DNA of 64,000 bases from an uncultured Lachnospiraceae bacterium (GCA_951801955.1 CATOOV010000001.1:1-64000); one strand, 5' to 3'; positions 6,961 through 17,033 are shown, counted from the first letter of the stretch. Numbers and translations are program-made. Notes: generated by a model from the letters alone, not told the origin.

Positions 6961-8634
6961 ATGCAGTTGACAGGAGCACAGATTGTTATTGAATGTTTAA
7001 AAGAGCAAGGTGTGGACACTGTCTTTGGTTATCCTGGAGGATCCATTTTAAATGTATATGATGAATTATATAAGCATAGGCATGAGATCAGGCATGTGCT
7101 GACTTCCCATGAACAAGGCGCCAGCCATGCGGCAGACGGTTATGCACGTTCTACAGGAAAGACAGGTGTCTGCCTTGCTACGTCAGGACCGGGAGCCACC
7201 AATCTTGTGACAGGAATCGCCACAGCATATATGGATTCTGTTCCTATGGTGGCAATTACCTGTAATGTAGGAGTTGCCTTACTTGGAAAGGATAGTTTTC
7301 AGGAAATTGATATCGCAGGAATCACCACGCCTATTACAAAGCATAATTTTATTGTAAAGGATATCACAAAACTGGCAGAAACCATTCGGCGTGCATTCCA
7401 TATCGCCCAAAAGGGCAGACCAGGTCCGGTACTGGTAGATATCCCAAAGGATGTAACGGCAAACAAGACAGAATTTCAGCCGATTGTCGCAGGGCAAAAA
7501 GAGCGGGATTGTGAGAAGATTACAGACCAGGCTTTAGATCAGGCGGTTAAGATGATCTGCCAGTCAAAAAAACCGTATCTGTTTGTGGGAGGCGGGGCTG
7601 TGATTTCAGAGGCAAGCAGGGAACTTTTGGAATTTGTGGAAAAAGTACAGGCGCCTGTATCGGATTCCCTGATGGGGAAAGGCGCCTTTGACGGAAACCA
7701 CAAGCTGTATACTGGGATGCTTGGAATGCATGGAACCAAGACTTCCAATTATGGTGTCAGTGAATGTGACCTTTTGATTGCAGTGGGCGTTCGATTCAGT
7801 GACCGGGTAACTGGAAACGCCAAAAAATTTGCAAAAAATGCAAAAATTCTCCAATTTGATATCGACCCGGCAGAAATCAATAAGAATATAGTAACAGACG
7901 CCCATATTATCGGTGACATCAAAGAAATTTTGTCACGCCTGAATCAGAGGCTGGAAAAGCAGGAGCATAAAGAATGGATTGAAAAGATTATGGAGTACAA
8001 GAAAAAATATCCATTGAAGTATTCTGAAACAGGTTTGAGCGGTCCATTTATAATAGAAGAAATGTATAAACAGACCAAGGGAGATGCGATTATTGTGACA
8101 GAAGTAGGGCAGCATCAGATGTGGGCGGCGCAATTTTATAAATACAGCAAACCCCGTACTTTGATTTCATCAGGAGGATTGGGGACCATGGGGTATGGTC
8201 TTGGCGCCGCGATTGGTGCGCAGATTGCAAATCCAGGAAAACAGGTAATCAATATTGCTGGGGATGGCTGTTTCCGTATGAATATGAATGAGATTGCCAC
8301 TGCAGTCCGCCAGGAGCTTCCATTGGTCCAGGTGGTGATCAATAACCATGTGCTTGGAATGGTGCGTCAATGGCAGACGTTGTTTTATGAACAGCATTAT
8401 TCGGCAACCATATTGAATGATGGCGTGGATTTTGTAAAAGTTGCAGAGGCTATGGGAGCCGTTGCTTTCCATGTTAGCACCAGGGAAGAATTTCAGGAAG
8501 CTTTTGCAAAGGCGATTACCAGTTCTAAGCCAGTGCTGATCGACTGCATCATTGACAGCGATGATAAGGTATGGCCTATGGTAGCGCCAGGGGCGGCGAT
8601 TGATGAAGCTTTCGATGAGAAAGATATAGAGTAA
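6961..8634 (+). CDS. ilvB: Acetolactate synthase large subunit
   Basis: Thiamine-diphosphate enzyme condensing pyruvate units to acetolactate (or acetohydroxybutyrate) for branched-chain amino acids. I choose ATG 6961 (MQLTGAQIV); the track's GTG at 6946 is part of the GTGAGG ribosome site. The 557 residues show the catalytic Glu in TSHEQGASHAADGYAR, the FAD-binding middle domain and the ThDP motif GDGCFRMNMNEIATA. The biosynthetic length and leuB linkage favour the anabolic enzyme. No regulatory small subunit ilvN follows; it may lie elsewhere. Confidence 0.93.
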   Translation: MQLTGAQIVIECLKEQGVDTVFGYPGGSILNVYDELYKHRHEIRHVLTSHEQGASHAADGYARSTGKTGVCLATSGPGATNLVTGIATAYMDSVPMVAITCNVGVALLGKDSFQEIDIAGITTPITKHNFIVKDITKLAETIRRAFHIAQKGRPGPVLVDIPKDVTANKTEFQPIVAGQKERDCEKITDQALDQAVKMICQSKKPYLFVGGGAVISEASRELLEFVEKVQAPVSDSLMGKGAFDGNHKLYTGMLGMHGTKTSNYGVSECDLLIAVGVRFSDRVTGNAKKFAKNAKILQFDIDPAEINKNIVTDAHIIGDIKEILSRLNQRLEKQEHKEWIEKIMEYKKKYPLKYSETGLSGPFIIEEMYKQTKGDAIIVTEVGQHQMWAAQFYKYSKPRTLISSGGLGTMGYGLGAAIGAQIANPGKQVINIAGDGCFRMNMNEIATAVRQELPLVQVVINNHVLGMVRQWQTLFYEQHYSATILNDGVDFVKVAEAMGAVAFHVSTREEFQEAFAKAITSSKPVLIDCIIDSDDKVWPMVAPGAAIDEAFDEKDIE

Positions 8635-8654
8635 GATAGACCAGATGTAAGAGA

Positions 8655-8682
8655 ACTCCCGCCTCTGTAGGCGGTGGGGGAC
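8655..8682. repeat. CCCGCCT-type hairpin
   Basis: CTCCCGCCTCTGTAGGCGGTGGGGG forms a GC-rich hairpin with a four-base loop. Related short sequences (CTCCCGCCTTTAGGTGGTGAG at 55005, CATAGGCGGTGAGTAC at 25156) occur elsewhere, so it may be a REP-like or insertion-sequence end remnant. It could weaken readthrough between ilvB and serC. Confidence 0.4.
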
Positions 8683-8729
8683 AAAAGCGGGATTTAAAGC
8701 AGTATTTCGCAATCATTAGGAGGAAAGAT

Positions 8730-9809
8730 ATGAGTAGAGTTTATAATTTTTCAGCAGGACCTGCTGTGTTGCCAGAAGAGGTGCTGCGTGAAGCAGCAGA
8801 GGAAATGATGGATTACAAGGGAAGCGGCATGTCCGTTATGGAGATGAGCCACCGTTCCAAAGTGTATGACAATATTATTAAGGAAGCGGAATCGGACTTA
8901 AGAGGACTGATGAACATTCCTGATAACTATAAAGTATTATTTTTGCAGGGAGGCGCTTCACAGCAATTTGCCATGATTCCTATGAATTTGATGAAGAATA
9001 AGAAAGCAGCTTATATTGTAACTGGACAATGGGCAAAGAAAGCCTTTCAGGAAGCAAAACTTTTTGGCGAAGCTGTAAAGGTTGCATCGTCAGAAGACGA
9101 GACATTTTCCTATATCCCAGACTGTTCCAACTTGGAGATACCAGAAGATGCAGATTATGTTTATATCTGTGAGAATAATACCATTTATGGGACGAAATAT
9201 AAGACATTGCCGAATACGAAAGGGCATACGCTGGTGGCAGACGTCTCCTCCTGTTTTCTGTCTGAGCCGGTAGACGTGTCAAAATATGGTATAATTTATG
9301 GTGGAGTACAAAAGAATATTGGGCCAGCAGGCGTGGTAATTGTAATTATAAGAGAAGATTTGATTACAGAAGATACGTTGCCAGGAACGCCTACCATGTT
9401 AAAATATAAAACCCATGCAGACGCAGATTCCCTTTATAATACGCCGCCTGCTTATGGTATTTATATCTGCGGCAAGGTATTTCAGTGGATTAAGAAAATG
9501 GGCGGTCTTGAGGTTATGAAACAGCGCAATGAAGAAAAGGCGAAGATTTTATATGATTTCTTAGATCAAAGTAAGATGTTCCATGGAACTGTGAGAAAAG
9601 AGGACCGTTCCCTGATGAATGTGCCATTTGTGACTGGAGATAAGGAGTTGGATGCGAAATTTGTAAAAGAGGCAGAGGCAGCAGGATTTGTAAACCTCAA
9701 AGGGCACAGGACGGTAGGCGGTATGCGTGCCAGCATCTACAATGCAATGCCCAAAGAAGGTGTTGAGAAATTAGTTGCATTTATGAAAAAATTTGAAGAG
9801 GAGAATTAA
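8730..9809 (+). CDS. serC: Phosphoserine aminotransferase
   Basis: PLP enzyme transferring the amino group of glutamate to 3-phosphohydroxypyruvate, the second step of serine synthesis. The 359-residue length is typical. It opens with the family signature YNFSAGPAVLPEEVL, contains the PLP-lysine segment YGGVQKNIGPAG, and ends with the substrate-binding GHRTVGGMRASIYNAMP. AGGAGGAAAGAT precedes the ATG. serA starts one base after its stop, so the two are translationally linked. Confidence 0.96.
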   Translation: MSRVYNFSAGPAVLPEEVLREAAEEMMDYKGSGMSVMEMSHRSKVYDNIIKEAESDLRGLMNIPDNYKVLFLQGGASQQFAMIPMNLMKNKKAAYIVTGQWAKKAFQEAKLFGEAVKVASSEDETFSYIPDCSNLEIPEDADYVYICENNTIYGTKYKTLPNTKGHTLVADVSSCFLSEPVDVSKYGIIYGGVQKNIGPAGVVIVIIREDLITEDTLPGTPTMLKYKTHADADSLYNTPPAYGIYICGKVFQWIKKMGGLEVMKQRNEEKAKILYDFLDQSKMFHGTVRKEDRSLMNVPFVTGDKELDAKFVKEAEAAGFVNLKGHRTVGGMRASIYNAMPKEGVEKLVAFMKKFEEEN

Positions 9810-9810
9810 G

Positions 9811-10974
9811 ATGTTTCAGTATCATTGTTTAAATCCCATTGCCAATGTGGGTTTGGAATTGTTTGGCGAAGGTTATACGAAAACAGAGGAAATGGAGGGG
9901 GCGCAAGCCATTCTTGTGAGAAGTGCGGCAATGCATGACCTTGAACTTCCAGATGGGCTTTATGCAGTTGCAAGGGCTGGCGCTGGCGTCAACAATATCC
10001 CTTTGGATAAATGTGCAGACCAGGGGATTGTAGTGTTTAATACCCCAGGGGCAAATGCTAATGGGGTGAAGGAACTGGTCTTTGCGGGAATGCTCCTTGC
10101 CTCTAGGGATATCACTGGTGGGATCCAGTGGGTATTGGACCACCAGGACAGTGAAACCGTGGGGAAAGATGCTGAGAAGGCAAAAAAGGCATTTGCAGGC
10201 TGTGAGATTTCCGGGAAGAAATTAGGCGTAATTGGTCTTGGAGCAATTGGCGTCAGGGTTGCAAATGCAGCAAACCGTCTGGGTATGGAGGTGTATGGTT
10301 ACGATCCTTATATCTCTGTGAACGCAGCGTGGAACTTGTCTAGAAGTATCAAACATATCAGCAATATAGAGGATATTTATCGGGAATGTGATTACATTAC
10401 AGTCCATGTACCCCTTATGGACAGTACGAAGAAAATGCTGAACAAGGAAGCCTTTGATATGATGAAGGAAGGGGTTGTGGTCCTGAATTTTGCCAGGGAT
10501 CTTCTGGTTGATGAGGAAGCCATTGTGGAAGCGCTCAAAGAGGGCAAGGTTAAAAAATATGTTTCTGATTTTCCCAACAGTACTACGGCTGGAAAAGAAG
10601 GCTGTATTGTAATTCCTCATTTGGGAGCTTCTACCTCGGAGTCTGAGGATAACTGTGCAGTGATGGCAGTCCAAGAGGTGATGGATTATTTGGAGAATGG
10701 AAATATCCATAATTCTGTGAATTTTCCAAATTGTGATATGGGTGTCTGCACAGCGGCAGGGCGTGTGGCAATCCTGCATAAAAATGTTAAAGGTTTGATT
10801 GGAAAATACACGGCAGTTATGGGCAATAATAATATCAATATTTCTGATATGACAAATAAGAGCCGGGGAGATTACGCATATTCCCTGCTGGATATTGATT
10901 CTTCTGTTACAGGGACAGCAGTAGAACAGTTGAAAGAAATTGAAGGCGTGTTAAAGGTAAGGATTATAAAATAG
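9811..10974 (+). CDS. serA: D-3-phosphoglycerate dehydrogenase
   Basis: First committed step of serine synthesis: oxidation of 3-phosphoglycerate with NAD. I start at ATG 9811 (MFQYHCLNPIANVG), preceded by GAGGAG inside the end of serC; the upstream track start overlaps serC. The 387-residue protein has the substrate domain (ARAGAGVNNIP), the NAD Rossmann motif GLGAIGVRVANAANRLG, catalytic IPHLGASTSESEDN and a C-terminal ACT domain (NNNINISDMTNKSRGDYAY), suggesting serine feedback. It lacks the large intervening domain of long-form enzymes. A strong terminator follows. Confidence 0.95.
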   Translation: MFQYHCLNPIANVGLELFGEGYTKTEEMEGAQAILVRSAAMHDLELPDGLYAVARAGAGVNNIPLDKCADQGIVVFNTPGANANGVKELVFAGMLLASRDITGGIQWVLDHQDSETVGKDAEKAKKAFAGCEISGKKLGVIGLGAIGVRVANAANRLGMEVYGYDPYISVNAAWNLSRSIKHISNIEDIYRECDYITVHVPLMDSTKKMLNKEAFDMMKEGVVVLNFARDLLVDEEAIVEALKEGKVKKYVSDFPNSTTAGKEGCIVIPHLGASTSESEDNCAVMAVQEVMDYLENGNIHNSVNFPNCDMGVCTAAGRVAILHKNVKGLIGKYTAVMGNNNINISDMTNKSRGDYAYSLLDIDSSVTGTAVEQLKEIEGVLKVRIIK

Positions 10975-11003
10975 CGCATATTTTTTCTTGTCATATATGA
11001 CAA

Positions 11004-11047
11004 AAAAGGCTGCTGCATAATGTAAAAAATGCGGCAGCCTTTTATAC
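11004..11047 (+). terminator. Terminator after serCA
   Basis: AAAAGGCTGCTGCAT (11004-11018) pairs with ATGCGGCAGCCTTTT (11029-11043), A-tract before and T-run after, one wobble. Confidence 0.85.
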
Positions 11048-11058
11048 CCTGCAAGGAT

Positions 11059-11138
11059 GCGCAGGAAATCGGATATGTGGCATGTTAGTAAGGTAACACG
11101 AATCCTGCGCTAAGACTAGCAGTACGTTTTGACCGTAC
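11059..11138. other. Hairpin-forming spacer
   Basis: GCGCAGGA (11059-11066) pairs with TCCTGCGC (11103-11110) across a 36-base loop, followed by GTACG/CGTAC (11122-11138). It lies at the convergent ends of serA and the HD gene. Could be a structured RNA or a repeat; no second copy was seen in the window. Confidence 0.25.
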
Positions 11139-11163
11139 AGAGAATTCCCCCAATGGTGGAACA

Positions 11164-12435
11164 TCAATACTTATTGTTGTAGTGAAGAAGAATCATATTG
11201 AGAGAATGATCCTCATCCATCATCTGCTGGTAAGTATTGTAAACAGAGGAACAGGAGGATTGTGTTTTCTCAATAATCTTATCGAAATATTTTTCCAATG
11301 TCATCAGGATTCGATTGTTCATCTGGCAGATATTATATTTGTGCTGCAAAAACGAAAGAAGCCTGGGATGTTGGTGGAGTGATACATTCCGCTTCGGTGT
11401 CAATGTATTACTCATCAAGTATGAAAGAGCAACGATCTCCGTAGCTGGGGCAGGAGTGAAGGGGATCGGCTGATTGTTTGTCCAGCATTCCAACATAAGA
11501 AAAGATTCGTCAATCATTTTAATGACCTGGGAATCTACGGTTCCATCCAAAATTTCTTTTGTAATATTTAATGTAGAGTTGCGGTATACTTCCAGCAGAT
11601 ATTGGTCATAATCCTCTGCATTGGACATACAGGCAGGCAGGGAAATCTTTCCGATATTGTGCAGCAGCGCCGCGAGCTGTATGGTTTTACGGGCGCTTGT
11701 GTTAAGTTGCATGGTATTTGCAATATTCTCACTTAATTGGACAGCATAGTTGGTGTGCAGTGCCGTATACTCATTGCGGAAATCCACAGAGAAAATAAAG
11801 GTCATAAGGTAATTATGTATCTGTGCCTCTGTAAGAGTAAAATGGCTCTGTGTGTAATCACTTAATTCTTTCTGGTATTCCAATGTTTGGATATGTTCCA
11901 TCATATGGTATTTTTTTTCCGTATCCTGAAACCAACGGATATCCGAGGGCAGGAATACAGTTCCGCTGCATTTTTCCAAGAAGGAATCCAGATGATCTGC
12001 ATGGTTCAATATACAGAAAATATCAATCCGGTCGGCAAGATAAATGAGCTTTGCAATGTCACGGTGGTAGTTATTGATTGGAACGGGATAGTACTGTGCA
12101 TTACAGTGATGATGATATAAAATAATATCAGCATATTCCGGCAGCGGCGAAAAGGTTTTAAAAAGAAGGTAGCCGAAAACCGAATGTTCCATGGAATCAT
12201 TGAGGTCAAAACTCAACATGGAATCAATTTCCTTTTCCTTATAGGCGCCGATATCGTGAAGCAGCCCCAGCATGAAAATACTCTGCTTCTCCTCTTCGGT
12301 ATAGCGCCTAGTCTCTTCCAGCATTTTCATTAAAATATAGGCAACACGTTCTCCATGGTTAATCAGCCTTGGATCTAGATGCCGGAAAGAATGGCAAATG
12401 ACGTCTACAATGTTGATAAGCGGTGCTCCATTCAT
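11164..12435 (-). CDS. HD-domain protein (HD-GYP-like)
   Basis: A 423-residue soluble protein with two HD-type regions. The first has HDIGAYK near residues 60-66 with later H and HHH residues (MEHSVFGY, ILYHHH), spaced as in HD-GYP cyclic-di-GMP phosphodiesterases. The second has LLHNIGKISLP, where the Asp of the HD pair is Asn, so it is probably inactive. I start at ATG 12435, seven bases from GGAGG; the ATG six bases further up is too close to that site. Role in nucleotide signalling is inferred. It is divergent from the MscS gene. Confidence 0.7.
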   Translation of the reverse strand: MNGAPLINIVDVICHSFRHLDPRLINHGERVAYILMKMLEETRRYTEEEKQSIFMLGLLHDIGAYKEKEIDSMLSFDLNDSMEHSVFGYLLFKTFSPLPEYADIILYHHHCNAQYYPVPINNYHRDIAKLIYLADRIDIFCILNHADHLDSFLEKCSGTVFLPSDIRWFQDTEKKYHMMEHIQTLEYQKELSDYTQSHFTLTEAQIHNYLMTFIFSVDFRNEYTALHTNYAVQLSENIANTMQLNTSARKTIQLAALLHNIGKISLPACMSNAEDYDQYLLEVYRNSTLNITKEILDGTVDSQVIKMIDESFLMLECWTNNQPIPFTPAPATEIVALSYLMSNTLTPKRNVSLHQHPRLLSFLQHKYNICQMNNRILMTLEKYFDKIIEKTQSSCSSVYNTYQQMMDEDHSLNMILLHYNNKY

Positions 12436-12530
12436 ACACATACCTCCAATCTGGAATATTTTACAGGAACAGCCAACAGCCAGCGAGTCCTGCTGTGTAT
12501 AGTTGAAAATGATGCCGCCCTGTAATCCGC

Positions 12531-12560
12531 TTGATTTTGATGTATAAACTATACTATAAT
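12531..12560 (+). promoter_or_regulatory. Promoter for the MscS-type channel gene
   Basis: TTGATT (12531-12536), 18-base spacer, TATAAT (12555-12560), about 60 bases before the ATG. Confidence 0.6.
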
Positions 12561-12617
12561 TATAGTAAATTTGAAATCAAGTGTCAATAAAAGCAAAGGC
12601 CATAAAGGAGAAAACAA

Positions 12618-13580
12618 ATGTGGAAAGTAACAGCAGATATGTTTTTGCAGGGGGATGTCCTTGCGAAAAAAAATACGGAAATGGTGTCAGATAATTTGGC
12701 GGAGCTGGAGGAGCTGCAGAAAGTGGCAAAGCCCGAAGTATTAAAAGGATATTTAGAAGATCTGATTCCTGTCCTTGTAAATTTTGCATTGAAGGCAGGG
12801 TTTGCTTTTTTGATTTATATTATCGGCGCAAGGATGATTAAATGGCTTAGAAAGATCCTAAAGAGGACATTGGAGCGTTCTGGTGTGGATGAGGGTGTCA
12901 AGCAGTTTATGGATTCTTTTGCTAAAATTGTCCTGTATTTTATTTTGGCAGTTGCCGTGGTGAACCAGCTTGGAGTTGAAACCACTTCCGTAGTTGCCGT
13001 GCTTGGTTCCGCGGGGCTTACGTTAGGGCTTGCACTGCAGGGCAGCCTTGCAAATTTTGCGGGCGGTGTGTTAATTTTATTGTTTAAACCGTTTAAAGTT
13101 GGGGATTATATTATTGAAGACACTCACAATAATGAAGGTGTCGTGTCAGAAATCATGATTTTTTATACGAAGCTTGCCACCACAGATAACCGGACGGTGG
13201 TAATCCCGAACGGAATCCTTGCAAATTCTAGTCTTACCAATGTGACTCAGCAGGATAAAAGGCGGGTAGACTTGTATGTAGGAATCTCTTATGAGTCTGA
13301 TATGAAAAAGGCAAAGGCACTCCTGACAGAAATGATTACAAAAGAGCCTGCACGGCTTACTGAAGAAGAGACCGTGGTATTTGTGGATGCCTTAGAAGAC
13401 AGCAGCGTCCGTTTAGGCTGCAGGCTGTGGGTCTTATCGTCGGATTATTGGATGGTAAAATGGAAACTTACAGAGCAGATAAAGATTATGTTTGATGAAA
13501 ACCAGATTGAGATACCCTACAATCAATTAACTGTTTCCTTGAAAAAAGAAGAAATTGACAAGTTTGGTAAAATATGCTAA
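12618..13580 (+). CDS. Small-conductance mechanosensitive channel, MscS family
   Basis: Likely opens under membrane tension to release solutes during osmotic downshift. The 320-residue protein has hydrophobic helices near residues 51-75 and 93-116 and the Gly/Ala-rich pore helix (GSAGLTLGLALQGSLANFAGG) leading into the MscS beta domain (FKPFKVGDYI, TKLATTDNRTVVIPNG). The N-terminal region before the first helix is short and polar, a common layout for Firmicute MscS homologues. GGAGAAAACAA precedes the ATG. Monocistronic by its own promoter, with csp 60 bases downstream. Confidence 0.9.
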   Translation: MWKVTADMFLQGDVLAKKNTEMVSDNLAELEELQKVAKPEVLKGYLEDLIPVLVNFALKAGFAFLIYIIGARMIKWLRKILKRTLERSGVDEGVKQFMDSFAKIVLYFILAVAVVNQLGVETTSVVAVLGSAGLTLGLALQGSLANFAGGVLILLFKPFKVGDYIIEDTHNNEGVVSEIMIFYTKLATTDNRTVVIPNGILANSSLTNVTQQDKRRVDLYVGISYESDMKKAKALLTEMITKEPARLTEEETVVFVDALEDSSVRLGCRLWVLSSDYWMVKWKLTEQIKIMFDENQIEIPYNQLTVSLKKEEIDKFGKIC

Positions 13581-13642
13581 TCTGTTAAGCATGGCAGATT
13601 ACACTGCACAAGAGAGAAAAAGATTTATAGGAGGAAGTATTT

Positions 13643-13846
13643 ATGCAGCAGGGAACAGTAAAGTGGTTTAATGCAAAAAAGGGTTATGGATTTATTTCAG
13701 ATGAGAATGGAAAAGATATATTTGTTCATTTTTCGGCGTTGAATATGGAAGGGTTCAAGGAATTAAAAGATGGCGAAGCAGTAGAGTTTGAAGTAGTGGA
13801 AGGGGAAAAGGGTCCGCAGGCTTCAAATGTTGTACGTCTGGCTTAA
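13643..13846 (+). CDS. csp: Cold shock protein
   Basis: A 67-residue single-stranded nucleic acid binding protein acting as RNA chaperone. Both RNP motifs are intact: KGYGFI (RNP1) and DIFVHF (RNP2), with the usual start [11 protein letters not shown] and end GPQASNV. AGGAGG lies eight bases before the ATG. A textbook terminator follows, so it is its own unit. Confidence 0.96.
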   Translation: MQQGTVKWFNAKKGYGFISDENGKDIFVHFSALNMEGFKELKDGEAVEFEVVEGEKGPQASNVVRLA

Positions 13847-13873
13847 GGATTTTGATATAATGGATGAACCAGG

Positions 13874-13900
13874 AGACTGCCTTCAGGCAGTCTTTTTGTT
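13874..13900 (+). terminator. Terminator after csp
   Basis: AGACTGCC/GGCAGTCT with a TTCA loop, then TTTTGTT. Confidence 0.9.
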
Positions 13901-14065
13901 CTCATATAGGAAATTCCTCCGAATTTCCTATATGAGAAAATAAATATGCGCACTCATGCGAATGGAAGATGTGACTGCGTGACCGCACTCGGCGCGGCAA
14001 AGCACCCAAGTCCCTCATGAATGAGGGATTTAGGGAGATGATGCGGACTTGCCCACTTTGTTTTC
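13899..14065. repeat. Dispersed repeat B, copy 1 (long palindrome plus GC-rich unit)
   Basis: TTCTCATATAGGAAATTC is a perfect 18-bp palindrome arm around CTCC (13899-13938). It is followed by AATAAATATGCGCAC...CGGCGCGGCAAAG, a TCCCTCAT/ATGAGGGA hairpin, and TTGCCCACTTTGTTTTC. The same parts recur inverted at 50235-50450 and partially at 31612-31690. Confidence 0.65.
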
Positions 14066-14117
14066 TGGTGCCTTGACGGTCTGACAGATATTATAAATTT
14101 TGAAAGGATAGAAAACT

Positions 14118-17033
14118 ATGGATTTAAGTAATTGCACAGCATATGAAGTGCTGGAGGAAAAAAAATTAGGGGATATAAAGTCTGCAGGTTTTCTGCTCCA
14201 GCATAAAAAGAGCGGGGCAAAGATCAGCCTGATTTCGAATCAGGATGAAAATAAGGTATTTTATATTGGATTTCGGACACCGTCTTTGGATAGTACCGGA
14301 GCGGCGCATATTTTGGAACATTCTGTACTGTGCGGCTCTGAGAAATTTCCGGCAAAGGATCCTTTTGTAGAGCTTGTGAAAAGTTCACTGAATACATTTT
14401 TAAATGCCATGACCTACCCAGACAAGACGATTTATCCTGTGGCGAGTTGTAACAGCAAAGATTTTCAGAACTTGATGGAAGTTTACCTAGATGCTGTGTT
14501 CCATCCGAATATCTATCAGCATAGGGAAATTTTTTGCCAGGAAGGGTGGCATTATGAGATGGAAGATTTGGAATCACCCCTGACAATCAATGGAGTGGTT
14601 TACAATGAGATGAAAGGCGCATTTTCCTCTCCAGACGAGGTATTAAGCCGGGAAATCTTTAAAGCGCTGTATCCAGATACTTCCTATGCCTATGAATCTG
14701 GCGGGGATCCGGAAGCGATACCAGACCTTAGTTACGAGCAGTTTCTTGCGTTTCATCAGAAATATTATCATCCCTGCAATTCTTATATCTATCTCTATGG
14801 CGACATGGATATGGAAGAAAAATTAAACTGGATGGACCAAGAATATCTCAGTAAGTTCGAAAAAATTCAGATAGATTCAAAGATAAAATTGCAGAAACCA
14901 TTTGGAAAAACCCGCGAGGTGGAAATTCCTTATCCCATTGCAAGCGGGGAACCTTTGGAAGATAACACATATTTATCTTACAACGTCAGTACAGGGACGA
15001 TTTTAGACAAAACGTTGTATGTGGCATTTGACATCCTGGATTATGCATTGCTCAGCGCTCCAGGCGCGCCTTTAAAACAGGCATTGCTGGATGCAAAGAT
15101 CGGAAAAGATATTATGGCGTCTTTTGATAATTACAGCCTTCAGCCGATGTTGTCCATTGTGGCAAAGAATAGTAATCCAGAACGGAAAGAAGAGTTTTTA
15201 TCTATTATCCAAAGAGTTTTGAAGGAACAGGTGGCGCATGGAATTAATAAAAAATCATTGCTTGCAGGAATCAACAGCTTTGAGTTCCGATATCGGGAGG
15301 CAGACTTTGGTTCCTATCCAAAAGGGCTTTTGTTTGGCATTAAATGTCTGGACAGTTGGCTGTATGATGATTCCAACCCTTTCCTGCACCTGGAGGAATT
15401 GGAAGTAATTGAATTCTTAAAACAACAGGTGGAACAGGGGTATTTTGAAGAACTGGTACAAAAATACCTTCTGGATAATACACATGCGGCGGTGGTGGTT
15501 GCTAAGCCGGAATACGGATTGAATGCCAAAAAGGAAGGGGCATTGGCAAAGAAGCTTCAGGAATACAAAGAGTCCCTGAGTGAAAAAGAGCAGCAGGAGA
15601 TCGTTGATTTTACCCATCATTTGAGACAGTATCAAGAAGAACCTTCTGCGCCAGAAGATTTGGATAAGATTCCAACCCTCACAAGGCAAGATATAAAAAA
15701 AGAGGGCGAAAAGCTTTACATCCGCGAAAAGTATGTGGATGATACGTTGGTGTTGTGCCATGACATTGATACAAATGGCATTGCATATTTCAGCCTGATG
15801 TTTGATGTGACAGATATGCCCCCGCAGCAGATCCCTTACCTTGGTATTTTGAAAGCTGTTTTGGGTTATGTGGATACGGTGTCTTACGGCTTTCCAGAAC
15901 TTGCCAATGAAATTAATCTCCATACGGGGGGGATTTTCAGCAACATAGGGATTTATCCCCATGTGGAACAAGACACGATTTCCCTGAAATATGAGGTGAA
16001 GGTGAAGGCACTGTACCAAGAAATCCCAAAGGCTATGGAAATCGTCCGTGAGATTTTGTCGAGCAGTAATTTCAGGAAACAAGAGCGTATGTATGAGATT
16101 TTAGCACAGTTGAAATCTAGGCTGCAGATGAGCATGAGTTCTGCAGGAAATGCGGTTTCCTCTATGCGTGCAATGTCTTATTTTTCAGAAAGTGCAAAGT
16201 ACACAGATATGGTCCAAGGTATTGAATTTTATCAGCTTGTAAAGGAATTGGAGGAACATTTTGAGGAAAAGAAGGATGCTTTAAGCCAGACATTGGAACA
16301 TCTGATGGAAGTTATATTCTGCAGGGAAAACCTGATATTCAGCATAGGGGCAGAACCCCAGGGGATTGCACAGTTGGAGCAGGAGATTGTGCCGTTAAAG
16401 GAAATTTTGTATCACAAAAAGGGTGGCGCCAAGAAGGAACCCTTGCTGCTGGAAAAGAAGAACGAAGGGTTTTTGGATGCGTCCCAAGTACAATATGTTT
16501 CCCGTGCCGGAAATTTCCGAAAGGAAGGTTATCAATATACTGGGACACTGCGTATTTTAAAAGTGCTTCTCAGTTATGATTATCTTTGGCTTAACATTCG
16601 TGTCAAGGGCGGGGCTTATGGATGTATGAGTGGATTTACCAGAAAAGGCGATGCTTATTTTGCTTCCTATCGAGATCCCAACCTGAGCCAGACAAACGAA
16701 ATTTATGAGGGAATTCCAGAGTATTTGGAGCAGTTTACCGTGGAAGAAAAGGAAATGACGAAATATATCATTGGCACTTTCAGCAGCGTGGATGCCCCCC
16801 TGACTCCTGGAGCAAAGACGGGACGAAGCGCAACCGCATACCTCACTGGTGTGACAGAGGAAATGCTCCAAAAGGAACGAGAGGAAATTCTGAATGCAAA
16901 TCAGGAAGATATACGAAAGCTCTCTGGGATTGTCCGTGCCGTATTAAAAGAAGATGCGCTCTGTGTGATTGGAAATGAAGAAAAGCTCACGAAAGAGAAA
17001 GAACTGTTTTTGGAACTGAAAAACTTGTATTAA
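14118..17033 (+). CDS. M16C zinc peptidase (presequence protease-like)
   Basis: A 971-residue member of the pitrilysin/insulinase superfamily, probably degrading peptides in the cytosol since no signal peptide is present. The inverted zinc motif HxxEH is HILEH at residues 64-68, with the distal Glu in VVYNEMKGAFSSPDEV. The C-terminal half has the Arg/Tyr substrate-binding segment (VKGGAYGCMSGF). Length matches the M16C subfamily of eukaryotic PreP and clostridial homologues rather than ~420-aa M16B. era starts 18 bases after its stop, so the two may be cotranscribed. Confidence 0.93.
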   Translation: MDLSNCTAYEVLEEKKLGDIKSAGFLLQHKKSGAKISLISNQDENKVFYIGFRTPSLDSTGAAHILEHSVLCGSEKFPAKDPFVELVKSSLNTFLNAMTYPDKTIYPVASCNSKDFQNLMEVYLDAVFHPNIYQHREIFCQEGWHYEMEDLESPLTINGVVYNEMKGAFSSPDEVLSREIFKALYPDTSYAYESGGDPEAIPDLSYEQFLAFHQKYYHPCNSYIYLYGDMDMEEKLNWMDQEYLSKFEKIQIDSKIKLQKPFGKTREVEIPYPIASGEPLEDNTYLSYNVSTGTILDKTLYVAFDILDYALLSAPGAPLKQALLDAKIGKDIMASFDNYSLQPMLSIVAKNSNPERKEEFLSIIQRVLKEQVAHGINKKSLLAGINSFEFRYREADFGSYPKGLLFGIKCLDSWLYDDSNPFLHLEELEVIEFLKQQVEQGYFEELVQKYLLDNTHAAVVVAKPEYGLNAKKEGALAKKLQEYKESLSEKEQQEIVDFTHHLRQYQEEPSAPEDLDKIPTLTRQDIKKEGEKLYIREKYVDDTLVLCHDIDTNGIAYFSLMFDVTDMPPQQIPYLGILKAVLGYVDTVSYGFPELANEINLHTGGIFSNIGIYPHVEQDTISLKYEVKVKALYQEIPKAMEIVREILSSSNFRKQERMYEILAQLKSRLQMSMSSAGNAVSSMRAMSYFSESAKYTDMVQGIEFYQLVKELEEHFEEKKDALSQTLEHLMEVIFCRENLIFSIGAEPQGIAQLEQEIVPLKEILYHKKGGAKKEPLLLEKKNEGFLDASQVQYVSRAGNFRKEGYQYTGTLRILKVLLSYDYLWLNIRVKGGAYGCMSGFTRKGDAYFASYRDPNLSQTNEIYEGIPEYLEQFTVEEKEMTKYIIGTFSSVDAPLTPGAKTGRSATAYLTGVTEEMLQKEREEILNANQEDIRKLSGIVRAVLKEDALCVIGNEEKLTKEKELFLELKNLY

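Noticed and set aside
11059-11138. Possible riboswitch after serA
   Set aside because: It lies at convergent gene ends, downstream of a terminator, with no gene to regulate on the plus strand.
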